A stretch of DNA of 64,000 bases from Caprimulgus europaeus (lineage: Eukaryota > Chordata > Aves > Caprimulgiformes > Caprimulgidae), in the NCBI GenBank assembly GCA_907165065.1, contig OU015528.1, positions 42,709,515 through 42,773,514 of the forward strand, written 5' to 3'. Each line of letters starts with the position of its first letter. Within the stretch, counting starts at the first letter, position 1. A program made the position numbers and the translations under genes. Positions 25,806-37,281 of this stretch are shown here, piece after piece. Below the pieces are notes generated by a model. The model searched no databases, had not been told where the DNA came from, and saw nothing but the letters and a program-made list of their open reading frames with translations.

Positions 25806-28800
25806 AACAACACTATTTCCTTATTCTTACAGTGATAAGACAGAAACTCAGCAGTTTAAAACTTTAGTTGAATTAATGGAAGTTTAAATAATGCTTAGCT
25901 ATGGCTCAAGAAAAATTACAAACTATTCACAGATAGCTCTAACTTCCATAAGTGCTTGACAGCACATAGTGCAAGTCTGAGGTTGATCTCCATACAGAGT
26001 TGAACACCTAAGAGCCACCAGAAAGTGCCTCAGGACAAGCTAGCAGTTTGATTTCCAAATTAAACCAGTCTTCTTGAACAGTTCCTCTATTTGGCCATCA
26101 AGAGAGTCCTAAAAATTCCTATTAGAGTGAAAAGGAACTTTGACTAGAAGGAGACTACCCACATCAGTGTGTATCATCCAAATAACTTGGAATCAGACCG
26201 TAGTTTCTCCTTTATAGTGTTCCTCTAGATATGGAGATGCCTTGGAAATGTCAGGCTTAGCACTAAACTCTCCCTTATTCTTACTACAAAGGACTGCATT
26301 GGCCCAGCTTCTGAAACATCTTCCTTGGGAAAACAAAAATAAACCAAATTTCTTCTCTTTTGCTTAATTTTTCACTCTATATATTACAGGTTGCAGACAA
26401 GCCTGGCAGGAGGGATGCTTTTAGGGGCTGATGGACACAGAATGACAGACCTAAGAGGCCACAAAAATGTTAAACTAGCCAATATAATTTCATTATGCCA
26501 GCAAACATCACTTCTAACTTACAGTAAAAATTAGACTCTGTAGAAATTAGTGTGACTATCTAGAGCTATGCACTAACTAACTTTCTTTTACAGATCATAT
26601 TTTTCATTTTTTATTACTTGACACAATCATTTCTAATTAAATAAATTCCCGGCTTGGTGAAGAAAAAATGTAGTCACTGACTTCAGTAGTTGTTATAGTA
26701 CTTACTCCAGTACTGAGATCAACAGTAAAATTATTTTGAGCAAATGATAATAAAAAAGTATATTTTAGAGCTTTTCAATTAAACCTTTTAATACCATTTG
26801 TATTGTTCTTAATATTAGCCTGGCATTTCAGAGGCAACTATGGTGGGTTTTTTTTTCATTTCTCAACGCAGTAAGCCAATTCCACAGATGTAATTGTCTA
26901 CACCAAAGTGATGTAGCTTATTACACGAGAAATCAGTGTGAAGGGATGGCTAGTCCAGCAGGATTTTTTTTTTGTATTGAGAAGTTATAAAGGTCATAGG
27001 TTTGCCTTCACATTCACCTTTTGAACATGAATTAGAATATTTTTTCCATGGACAGGAAAGGTAGCTATTCTGCACGCTTTTCCATTAATGGGGAGCTGCT
27101 CTGTATGAACAATTAAACCAAAAATAAATAAAGCATATTTCTATCTGGGAGCACAATCAAGTCAAACACCAAACACATAGTCAAAACAATGGTCTTTGAA
27201 GGCTGGCATAACTCCAGAAAAAATTACAAAGCAAAGGATGTCCCATTTTGAAATGTGTTGAACCAAGTAGAAAATAAAAAACTCTTGAATTCACATAACA
27301 GATTTGTTTGTTTTAATCTGAACTTTTTCAACCTCAACCCAAAAGTAAAGATTTGTTGTAAATAGGGTGATGGCACAAGGGAGTTACAATGAAGCAACTG
27401 AGAGTTGCCACTGGTATTGTTCAGAAAAATCTTTCCAGTTATCAGGAATGAACAGAGTGGAAAAAATAAATATCACTACCTGAAATCCCTCAAGCTCCCA
27501 CGCTCACCATTCATGATAAAGCTTAGAGAATATATGATGTATACAGAGGAATTGATTTCTCTATTACTGCAAAATAACCAAAATAAAATCTAGATACTAA
27601 GAAAGAAAGAGGATAAAAAGACCCTTTTTTAAACAAAATAAATATGTAAAAACAGTTAGTCAGTCCTTTAAATCCAAGAATCTCAAAGTTCAGGCTGAAT
27701 GGGCTCCTGTATATCTAAAAAGCAGTTTCAGAATTTGTCATACCCATTAAATTCCTCTTCCAGTAGATTTTCAAAGAGTTTGTGTGAATTTCAGCTGCAA
27801 AACAGCTTCCCATGAACAGCTAAATGACCAGTCATGGCTAGTTTTATATGCCCTTTTTGGTTCTTTCTCAAGTACTGTGGAAATAGAAAGAAAATTTAGC
27901 AAGGACATAGCTGAGGCTGTGAACACTATACAGCTTAAAATATGGCAAATTCAAATTTACTAATGTCCCCCTAATACACAGGTTGAGTTTTCATTTTAAG
28001 ATAGATAAGGATAATGACAGGTCTCTGTAAGAAGAAGAGTTTAACCTCCGAGATGATGAAGAACTTACCAAATGACAACATCTCTCAGGTCTCCAGAACT
28101 TCAATGCTATTGTTATAAAGGCCTCTGTTGAGATATCATACACAGACTGTTACCACTAAAGTGTAACCATTGGCTGACATATGACTGATCTGTAAAGTCA
28201 TAACAGCTTTTATTCACATTAGTGGCACCACCAAATTTTACTGATGAAGTTTGAAGTTTGAGAAACACTGTCACTCTGGAGTAATATCAACCAAGGGAGG
28301 ATGTACACTGCAATATACTGAAAGAAATAAGTTCTTGGTTGTCAATTTTAATAGTTGCCCTAGCAGACACCGGAAAGGCCATGACTGAAATTGATTACAA
28401 ACAAGAATTACTTACGCAAATTCCTGGGATATTTGAAAATATATTTTACCTCTTTTTGAGGTCATGTGTGTCTGAAAACCTAAAAACTGATATTTGTATT
28501 GGAGCATATAGGAGACAAACTCAGATACTAGTGTGAGAGGCTGAAAGGCTGTAATAATTTTGCAAATAGAATTGTATATCAGATTTAGACTTCTGAACAT
28601 TCATCTATTCACAGCCTCATTTAAGCTTCCCCTAACCAACTTATATTTCCTCCAGTTTACCAATATCACCATATTTTCCCAGTCCTGACTTCTTTGGGAA
28701 CTTCTTAAGCAGCATGGCATGAACACATAGACAGGAATAAAGTAGACTCTAAATATTTAATGGATAGACATTTACACTGAGAGATCTAGTTGGCACTGTG

Positions 28801-29048
28801 CTTGGCCACTGCCCACCTCTCACTGCATGGTAAGCCACATATTTGCCCTAAAGCTCAGTTGCTTCTTCTGGAAGTTTTATGAGTTTGTTGAGGATTTGAA
28901 GTAAATCTTCTATCAGCTAAAAATTAATTTTTAAGGAAAAAAATCATGAGAAAAGCTTCTCTAGTAAGAGCCTCAGGATTTCTCAGGAACTTTGTGCCTA
29001 AATTCTGTAAAAATTCAGAAGTCTGTAGTGCAATAGTTTAGTCTGTTA
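25806..29048. other. Noncoding, nothing recognised
   Basis: AT-rich unique sequence with no open frame above 65 codons. No repeat family recognised before the CR1 tail. Confidence 0.55.
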
Positions 29049-29574
29049 TAGAATCATAGAATCATTTAGGTTGGAAAAGACCCTCAAGATCATCAAGTCC
29101 AACTGTAAACCTAACACTGCCAAATCCATCATGTCCCTAAGCACCACATCTACATGTCTTTTAAATACCTCCAGTGACTCCACCACTGCACTGGGCAGCC
29201 TGTTCCAATGCTTGATAACCCTTTCAGTGACAATTTTTTTCCTAATATCCAACATAAACCTCCCCTGATGCAACTTGAGGCATTTTCTCTTGGTTTATCC
29301 CTTGTTACTAGGGAGAAGAGACTGAGACCAACCTCACCGCAACCTCCTTTCTGGCAGCTATAGAGAGTGATAAGGTCTCCCCTCTGCCCCCTTTTCTTCA
29401 GATTAAAAAAAACCAGTTCCCTTAACTGCTCCTCATAAGACTTGCATTCCAGACCCTTCATCAGCTTTGTTGCCCTTTTTGGAGACCTCCAGCACCTCAA
29501 TGTCTTGTAGTCAGGGGCCCAAAACTGAACACAGTATTTGAGGTGTGAAGACTTACTCCAGCACAGCTTACAGG
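29049..29574 (-). mobile_element. CR1 LINE, 5'-truncated 3' end
   Basis: The plus-strand left edge reads GAATCATAGAATCAT, then the reverse complement of the CR1 3' UTR (TTGGAAAAGACC, ATCATCAAGTCCAAC). The element therefore runs on the minus strand with its 3' tail at 29049. Minus-strand frames carry the ORF2 C-terminus: HWNRLP, then [10 protein letters not shown] and LRDM. The copy lacks the two or so residues usually present between VVES and LEVF. Homology continues upstream through the segment matching CR1 around CTCCAGCACCTCAATGTC and ends near 29574, so about 526 bases of a normally 4-5 kb element remain. Frames are broken; it cannot mobilise. This 5' truncation is the standard product of LINE integration. 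Confidence 0.95.
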
Positions 29575-31315
29575 AACCTGTCCAAAGAAGACTGATCAGC
29601 ATCACTGTGCAGCAGTGCTGCAGACACACATTGCTATCAATCACTATAAATGAAACCTTGTGTTGTAATCTACCTGCTGATAAAATTACTTACATTGTCT
29701 GCATCCACCCTTCAGTGAGGTGGCCAGATGCCTTTGCAATGCAGTTAGCAGGAATACTCTATACTGCCTCCTCTCGTAGCTCCACAAAATGGGGCTCTGA
29801 GACTGAGCAAGCATAGGATGTGAGAAATGGGTTTGCCTGTGAAAAGGCCTTTGAACCGTGTTGCAAAAGGAGATTGACAGAGGAAGTACTGTTTTGGGCC
29901 ATGTCAGTTTTTGTGGGAACCTATGTTGCCTCAACCTCAAATCATACATTGCTTTATAGAACTGCAAAGATAGATCATTTTGTCCTGGTGGTGTGAGCAA
30001 GGGGGAGAGCTGACACACCAGCTAGAGAATATGTTAATAGCACTGGGTGATAAACAACAGTGGGCTTATATCTACATTGAGAAGCAGAAGATGCGTACCA
30101 GAAATGGCCTTGATTTTTCACTTCCTTGGGGCTAAGCGCAAAACTCAAGGCAAACTTTTAGATTAGGTCCTCGGGAACTATACTTTGTCCTTGAACTCAG
30201 TGGTGTTACTAGGAGCAAATACACATATTTCTTTGCTTAGTGTAGATCTACAACCTTGCCACTCTTGTTCCGCAGCAAATGCCCAGGAGCAAATGAGGTT
30301 CTTTCATGATTTTAGAGAAGAAAGCCTGAGGTCTGCATAAAATAATATTCCTGATTGATCCAAGCTTATATTAAGATTTTAAGCATCTGGGAGTACTACA
30401 TGTGCATGTAAACAGAAGATGCTCTGCACACGTGCAGTGCTTCAGGCTCTATCCTCCGCATGTGATATTGGATCCCTGGTATACACACAAGTGCACAGTT
30501 GTGAGACACATCTGCAGTAGGTCTGACACTCCTGGCATACAGCTCTTCAGAGTCTTTATAAGAGGGAGTCAGGGAACAGGTCTATGGATCCTATCCTCTG
30601 GCAGAATTTGGATGTTTTGTCACTACTCTCTTGTGCACAGCTCTCTTGTGCTACCAGAGACTCCTCCACTGCTTGAAATGCACTATGAAAATAAGGGCAG
30701 CGCTTCTGGGAAAGTGCTCTGCTTGACTGCTTAGGATGCTGAATTGGCTGGCTATTTACAGCTCTCACCACAAACAGGCACTCTTGTAGCACTTTAATTG
30801 TACATCCCAATTTTTAAATTGTACAATTTTTAGTTCTTAGGCAAAACACACCTGGAAAGCCTACTGAATTTGGACAACTCTGGTTTACCAGCATAGTTAG
30901 CCTGCTGTGAGTACAGCAAATTCATACTGCTCCTGGGTGCTTCCAGCCCAGGGAAACCTGGGCATGAGGCCTTGATTTCAGCAGGAAAGAGCCTGAATGT
31001 GCTTAGCTTACATCATTCAGGAGGGTAAGACAATTAGAAGTGTCTCCATCAGCAGGCAGTCACCTGCACTGGGAAACTACCAACTGCCTTAAGTTTCTGA
31101 GACTTACAGCGTTAACTGGGGCTTATTTTACCTGTCTTAGGTTCTGCACGATCTCCCATTCTCTGCTTGTTTAGACTTTAAAGCACTCTGAGCAGGGACT
31201 TTCTCGTACTGAAAATATATAATAGGGACTAAGATGAGGACTTCGGTTTCAGTCAAAAGGTCTGAGACTTAAAGTTGTAAGTGCTATGTAAGTTACAGAG
31301 TACAAACTACATGAA
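29575..31315. other. Noncoding, nothing recognised
   Basis: Open frames of 110 codons occur on the minus strand (29686-30018) and plus strand (30402-30734), with no known domains. AATTGTACA occurs as a direct repeat near 30797 and 30818. No element recognised. Confidence 0.5.
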
Positions 31316-31339
31316 CACACGCTTACGTATAAGTGTGTG
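31316..31339. repeat. Inverted repeat, 10-bp stem
   Basis: Arms CACACGCTTA and TAAGTGTGTG are separated by CGTA. They pair fully with one G/T wobble. It lies in a TA/TG-rich stretch. Confidence 0.75.
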
Positions 31340-31438
31340 CATATATAGATATTTATACATGCATAGACAGAGAATTGTACATAAACATATAACACTTATT
31401 TTTTGACACAACATATGAACACAATAAGAAATTTTACT

Positions 31439-31460
31439 TAGATTTAGACATCTAAATCTA
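31439..31460. repeat. Near-palindrome, 10-bp perfect arms
   Basis: TAGATTTAGA and TCTAAATCTA are separated by only CA. A cruciform or hairpin is possible. Only 100 bases from the inverted repeat at 31316-31339. Confidence 0.85.
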
Positions 31461-32998
31461 GACTTATCACACCTGACTCCCTTCATGTGCAAAGGGGATA
31501 AATAAGAAACGCTCCAGCACTAAGACCCAAGCAGCAGCATTTCACTATGGACTGCTTTATGCTAATAGCATATTTCAAAACCTGAAGTAATCTGGAGAGA
31601 CGAAAGATAGACTGCAATGAGTCATATTCAGTTAGAAACAAAAACTGTAACAGTCTTGAGACTTTTCAGTCATGATGTTGCACCTTTACTGAATCTGCTT
31701 GATTTCAAAATTCATCACAGCAGACTGTCATTAGTGCTATAAGGGGCTACTGGTTCAATATTCCATTAAGAGGCAATAACTTCCCACATGCTGGAGTTGT
31801 TAATGTAAAAATACTTTCTACATAAAAAAGAGCTGTGTGCATTTGATTTAAAATAGTAAAAACAGTCAGAAAATCAGTTTTATTTTAGCTTCTTTGTCAT
31901 TGTATATGTATCATTAATAGAGACTAGTTTAGCTGCATTACCAACAAGGAAGTTTCTAAGAAACCTTGAATTAAAGCTTTCTGCTGGGAGGAGTTCAGGG
32001 GTCAGGGAAGTGCTCTCAAGTGCAAAGAATCTCTTAGGAAATCTAATTTGCAAATGTGCATGGGGGAGAGGATAGGAGGGAAGAAAGAGGGAAAAATAAC
32101 TTTGGGAAGCGATAAAAGATATTTTTAGCTAATATTTCTGCCAAAAGTACTCCTCCTGTTCCACTTGCTAACACTCCCTTTATTGAAAAGGACCCTTAAA
32201 ATCTAAAGCAAGCAAGGTTCATTCCAGAAAGATTTGTATGCACAGAAAAGGTAACGTTCTTTCCCTGATAAAAGTCACAGTGTGGGTACTCCTTTTCTGG
32301 TATTAAAGTGCTTTCTCTGGTTATTAATTACTTCCAAGCTGATATAAACTGCCCTGGAGAGCACAAGATGCTCTTATTCCAGACTAGTGACCCTGAAAAA
32401 GCTAAGTGCAGTGGTTTACCAAGTTGGCAGTTCCCAGCTCACTGCTCTGTGTGTCTGCTTGAGGTACAGAAGGAATGACAAAAAGCAGGGCCTGGTTTGC
32501 ACTAGTTCACAGTACTGCACAGGAGTTTTGGGGGGCAAGTATTAAGATGTCAGTTCATGACAAGGAAGAGAGTATCAAGGCTGGAAAAGGGATGGCAACA
32601 GCCTAAAGCACTGCACTGGCTGCTTGGTGAACATATGCAAGAGCCTTAGCAACATGCACAGGCCAGCACCATATGAGTGTGTCTATGCAGTTCTGCTTCC
32701 CACCTTATGACGCGCATTGCTGGGCTCGCAGGCTCTCAGACATACCCATCTTCTTGAAACCAAGTCTGAGTTCACTCAGGGAAGTGTCTCCTATGGCCAC
32801 CTAGGAAAAGGCTCTAGTAGTACCTGTAAGAGGAGGAATAGCCTTAAATCAAAGGAAAATCTCCACATACTTGCATATTAGCTTCATGGTGCAGCTGTCC
32901 TAATCCCTACCTGAAAGTAGAGATTATGGCACAGAGGCAAGAAACAGCAGGGAGTGATAACTGGGATAATGAGAAGAAATGCTGTAGAGTGAGATGAC
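31461..32998. other. Noncoding, nothing recognised
   Basis: AT-leaning unique sequence with no substantial open frame and no recognised repeat. Confidence 0.55.
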
Positions 32999-33340
32999 AG
33001 AATCATATAATGGTTTGGGTTGGGAGGGACCTTAAAGGTCATCTAGTTCAACCCCCCCTTAGTAAGCAGGGACACCTTCAACTAGATCAGGTTGCTCAGA
33101 GCCTTGTCGAGCCTGACCTTGAATATTTCCATGGATGGAGCTTCTACCACCTCTCTGAGCAATCTGTTCCAGTGTTTCACCACTCTCATTGTAAAAAAAT
33201 TATTCCTTACATCTAGTCTAAATCTACTTTCTTTTCGTTTAAAATTTTTCCCATTTTTCTTATCACTACAGGCCCTGCTAAAAAGTTTACCTCTATCTTT
33301 CTTATAGGTCCCCTTCAGGTATTGAAAAGCTGCCACAGAT
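32999..33340 (-). mobile_element. CR1 LINE, 5'-truncated, different subfamily
   Basis: The left edge reads AGAATCATATAATGGTTTGG and continues with the reverse complement of a CR1 3' UTR (GGGACCTTAAAGGTCATCTA, GTTCAACCCCCC). The element is on the minus strand. A minus frame ending inside it reads HWNRLLREVVEAP, then MEIF and LDKAL, the ORF2 C-terminus. The 3' UTR wording differs from the copy at 29049-29574 (GGGACCTTAAAGGTCATCTAG against AGACCCTCAAGATCATCAAG), so the two belong to different CR1 subfamilies. Only about 340 bases remain; homology fades after the segment near CTTCAGGTATTGAAAAGCTG. Confidence 0.95.
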
Positions 33341-35381
33341 CTGCATAGAAATGTTTGTGAATGGCTTGCAAACTGTGGAACACCTTTTGAGTCCTCAGGG
33401 TTATTAGTGAAGTAAAGTGTTCATGACCTTGCTATAGTGAATGATCAAAAGTAGACCAAACCTGCCAGACACAGCAACTTTGAAACTCGCTACAATCTGA
33501 ATTCCAGGCAGTTAACTGCACTTGGAAAGCCTTACCATCTAAAACTAAGGATTAGGGTGAAAAAGAGTGTTTTAGTGGCTTCCATTAATCTAGATAGAAT
33601 GAAGAGGTAATGACCACCTGGAGCCCAAACCCCAAAGGGCAGGTTGCAGTGTTGGTGGGAGTAGGCTAGCGAGCGCTGCAGAGGGATGAGGTGGGGCAAG
33701 AGACATAGCCTACTCACTGCTGAGAACAACTGCGGAGATGTTACAGAACAACTGTCCTGTCTGTAGGCAGGACAAAGTCTTAATTCAGAAGATTATTAGG
33801 AGGGCGTAAATTAAACTCACAAATAAGACTAAAGGCAAAAGGAACAAAGTGAAAAGCAGAGAGAGTTACCGACATCCAGTAACCTAGCACTGGGGAGACT
33901 GCTCAGCCCTGGGGATCACATTTCATCATCAACCAAAATGTCAAGTATTTTAGTCAGAAAAATATATTCATACCAAGTTACCTAATATTTCCTTTGGAAA
34001 AGCAATTCTAAATGAGTTTTGAATTATCTCGTGACAATCAGAACTTTTTAAAAAAAAAACTAACAGAGAAATTCAGCACTCTAATCCTCTCTAGATTCTT
34101 TTACCATGCGTGCCTACTTTAAATGAAATTTAGCACTGATACAGATGATTACTACTTTACAAGTATCTCATTACAGCTTTGGCAGATGGACCTGCAATGG
34201 CTAATACAGAGTTCAGTTCATTCCTTGCCTTTTCCTTTCCTCTTCTTCTTTCATCCCCCTGGATCAGTGAACAGGATTTTCCTAGCTGGTTTATAAAGTA
34301 TACCCTGTAAACCCAGAGATATTTTTTATCCAGCTGTCCCATGTCAGTGAAGATTTGTTTCTTAGCACTGAGCAATGCTATTACAAAATAACACGTAACC
34401 CAATGATTAAAGTTGAAGAAACTGCTGTTAAGAATGTGGGTGTTTTCTGAATAAATAAAACCTTCCACAGAGCCTGGTAAATCTTAGTTAACAGTTTTTT
34501 AGTACAAGTGAGAAAACAAAGTAACTTCCCATTTGCTTTTATTGTGAGTGAAGCTGGGTGAGTGGGCAGGCTGGTTGCTGAGAGCTGAATTCCCACTCAA
34601 ATTCAGGGCTCACTTTCTGGTTCACAAGCTGGGAAGATAAGGAAGGCAGCAAGAAAAATTAAAGTCCTCTCCCCCCACCCCTTCCTCCCTGTGAGCCAGC
34701 TTCTTCAGGACAGATAAGCATCAGGGCAGAGTGAAAGAGACCTAAGGGGTGTTGGTTGTGGCTGAGGCTGTGAAAAGGTCCTGACAACGAACTTTCGCAT
34801 GGGGCTCCTCTTGGATGCTTTTGTAAAGGTCAGCGAGCCTGGGCTGAGCCTCAGAGCAGGAAGGTAGGGATTCTTGAAGCAACCCTGAGGTCAAACCAGC
34901 CCCTACAGAGCACTGCTGTATCTGTAAAGACTTCTACAGCTACCCTCACACACAGAGAAATCTATCTGAAAGGGAATCATGGTTGTTTGACTCTTTCTCT
35001 ATGACTCCCACACACATGCAGTTTTCCACTGTGTTTCTTATTCTATGCTTCATGTTTAAGAGTCAATGGGGAACCACATCTCAAAAAGAAAGGGAAGAAA
35101 GGACAATTCAGCTGAAATATAAGTCTAATATATTATGTGACATCTACCAGACACTCAATTTTGCTGGTCTCAGTTACAGTATATAATGACATAGGTTCCA
35201 CGTCAAAAGAGAGAGAAAAAAATAGCCTGTTTTTCTAGATGGAATTAGCCTTGAGCTTAAATTACATAATAGAAGAGTTTGAAACTCAGGCTATTGTTGT
35301 GAAGGAAAAAATAGATCTGCTGGAGAGGTTTGCAAAACCTCACACCACCAGGTTCACCCACCTCTAACTGAAACCTTTTCC
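33341..35381. other. Noncoding, nothing recognised
   Basis: Isolated open frames up to 103 codons (minus, 34157-34468) without recognised motifs. A short C-rich stretch lies near 34670-34690. No transposon ends. Confidence 0.5.
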
Positions 35382-35642
35382 CTAGCTCCAAGAGGGAAGA
35401 ATTACATGTCCTAGAAGTGCCTTCCCTCCCACTAGTTGGTAAGTGGATTGCCTTCCTGCCTCAGGCAACTTTTGGATTATATCCACTGTCAAACAAATAA
35501 CCTCATCTGGCACTAGACCTTGACCATTTATATTCTTCAAGTGGTCTCTAAAGCTTTTCTCATCTGGATTTTTTCCGTTCTGTTCTGCAACATCTGAAGA
35601 TTTTTTTCCTTCCCTCTGTACCATTTGTCGCACTGGAATCAA
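35382..35642 (-). pseudogene. Coding-like fragment A, unknown protein
   Basis: An 85-codon minus-strand stretch ending in TAG. G is the first base of about 34% of codons, against about 19% at position 2 and 24% at position 3, a periodicity typical of real coding sequence. The product is hydrophilic and rich in Asp, Glu, Lys, Gly and Val (for example VPDEVICLTVDIIQKLPEAG), unlike the Phe/Ser/Cys-rich products of neighbouring spurious frames. On the minus strand the stretch is preceded by a weakly pyrimidine-rich segment ending in CCAG near 35638, a possible splice acceptor. I do not recognise the protein. It could be an exon, a processed-pseudogene fragment or an old retroelement piece, or chance in a purine-rich strand. 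Confidence 0.25.
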
Positions 35643-36453
35643 GATGTCAGTGTAACAAAGACATTTTGACCAATGTTATATAAATGGCAATATGGGGAAT
35701 TTCTAGTTTGGGGGCACTAGTCAGGGCATGATCACACATGGATTTCACTGGAACTTAATGGACCAAGCCAGAACCAAAATCCCCTCCTTTTGTGGTAAGG
35801 ATAAGAGCTTTCTTGTTTTTTAAAGAAAATTAATTGCACCTCCTTAAACAATTCCAAGCTTAAATAAAAACTTCATTAAACTAACTAAAATTATCCCTGC
35901 ATTGGAAATGCAAAGCATTAGCTTTGAAAAATAAACTAACTGAAAGGTTCTCTCAGAGAAAGAAAACATCCTAATTTATCTGTTGTTAAATGATCAGCTA
36001 TATTTACCTAAAATATCTAATTAAACACACTCATTGAATACATTCAATACAGTTTAATTTTCCTGTTCCTATCCATTCAAGGCTTGGTACATCTTCTGCA
36101 CACTCATAACTATTTCCGTAAGCATTACCACAAGAGAATTAATGCCACAAATAAAACTACAAATTTAGTTTTGCATTTGTAGCCTCCTGTTCAAATGAAA
36201 CACACTCTACATGAAAATGAACCAAGACAGGAAGCCAGCATCAAATTATGAGGGAAGGCAAATGGAAAAGATTCAGCATGCTCCTTACAGCAGGATCCTG
36301 CAGCTATGGCAATAGGCAGCAATGGAGAAATTGAAGATTGAGGGAAGCAAGACTTGTAAAAAGCCTCAAAGCAGCATGTTTAGGTGTTCACGTGAGATGT
36401 ATTTCCCACTTTGGGAGCTTTTCTGTAAATAGCTGCCTAAAGAGCAAGTCAGC
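35643..36453. other. Noncoding, AT-rich, between coding-like fragments
   Basis: No minus-strand frame bridges the two coding-like fragments here. AT-rich with many stops. Nothing else recognised. Confidence 0.5.
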
Positions 36454-36696
36454 TTATAGTTTGTTATGAACAACATCTTTCCTGGTTATTGCCTGGCAGA
36501 TAGTCTGTAAAACAGCAGTTTGGTCATTTGACCTTGTTTGGTTCTTTTTTGCTGTTGTTTCTAAGACTTCATCCATCACTGCTTTTAGCTTTACTGAGCC
36601 TAATTCTGCTAATTCTACCTTGCCATACATGCTTTCATCCCCATCAGGTTTAAATGGACTACACACTACTATGTGCAACACAGAGACAGAAATCAA
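36454..36696 (-). pseudogene. Coding-like fragment B, unknown protein
   Basis: Minus-strand open stretch ending in TAA. Over its last 65 codons G is first base in 25 (38%), second in 7 (11%) and third in 11 (17%), and purines begin 49 of 65. This is a strong coding-type periodicity. The product is acidic/basic and helix-prone (for example YGKVELAELGSVKLKAVMDE), with no recognised domain. The stretch opens just downstream of a TTTCTGTCTCTGTGTTG-type pyrimidine tract ending in CATAG, so it could begin as an exon. Same strand as fragment A, about 0.8 kb upstream of it in transcription direction. No ATG at its natural start. Function unknown; exon, decayed gene or retroelement remnant all remain possible. 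Confidence 0.3.
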
Positions 36697-37281
36697 GCCT
36701 GCCCCACCATGTGAGATGCACAGAGATGCTGGCCCAGCCCCATATCAGCCAGAGACCCTACAAGAGCTGGGTCTGCTCCTGCTCTACAGCTGCCACTTGC
36801 CAGCATGAACAACAGGTGAGTGCTGGTGATTTACACCGGCCTCAGCCTCCTGATCTACAATGAATCTGTTTGTCTTCATCATTGCAATGCCTGCCCAAGG
36901 GGGCCCAGATCCCCACGCGGGACTTGTGGGTGTTACTGCATGCATGTAGCTGGGCATGCATCCTGCCTCCTTCCCCTGGCCACAACCCAAAAAGGAGAAA
37001 TCTGGCTTCAGGGTGGAGCTGGGCTCCTGGGAGAGCACTGGAGGCAGACTTTGCAGAGCAACAAGGTGCTCCAGACACTTTTCCTTCAGCCAGCCAGGCA
37101 GAGCAGCAAGAACGGTCTTGCCTCGCCCATGGCATAAGACAAACAAGAACCAGCATGGTGTCCCCATGGGGATAGAGCTGGACACCAACGTGCACTGCCA
37201 CGGTACCCACTTTCTATTCGGCAGGCAGCAGAAAATCACCCCAAAGTCTTGCGAGTGAGAAAGATGTAATACCTTGGACAT
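36697..37281. other. GC-richer block, five of six frames open
   Basis: Over 36956-37137 all three plus frames and two minus frames are free of stops. The open frames run 36820-37137, 36870-37175 and 36956-37258 (plus) and 36784-37281 and 36842-37210 (minus). The block is clearly GC-richer than its flanks but poor in CpG, so it is not a CpG island. Products are rich in Gly, Ser, Pro, Cys, Trp and His, with no recognised motif. Composition explains the openness; a real frame cannot be singled out by eye. Confidence 0.4.

Noticed and set aside
29150-29644. 164-codon minus-strand frame as a gene
   Set aside because: Lies almost wholly within a truncated CR1 copy.
36697-37281. CpG island promoter
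   Set aside because: The block is GC-richer but CpG remains scarce.
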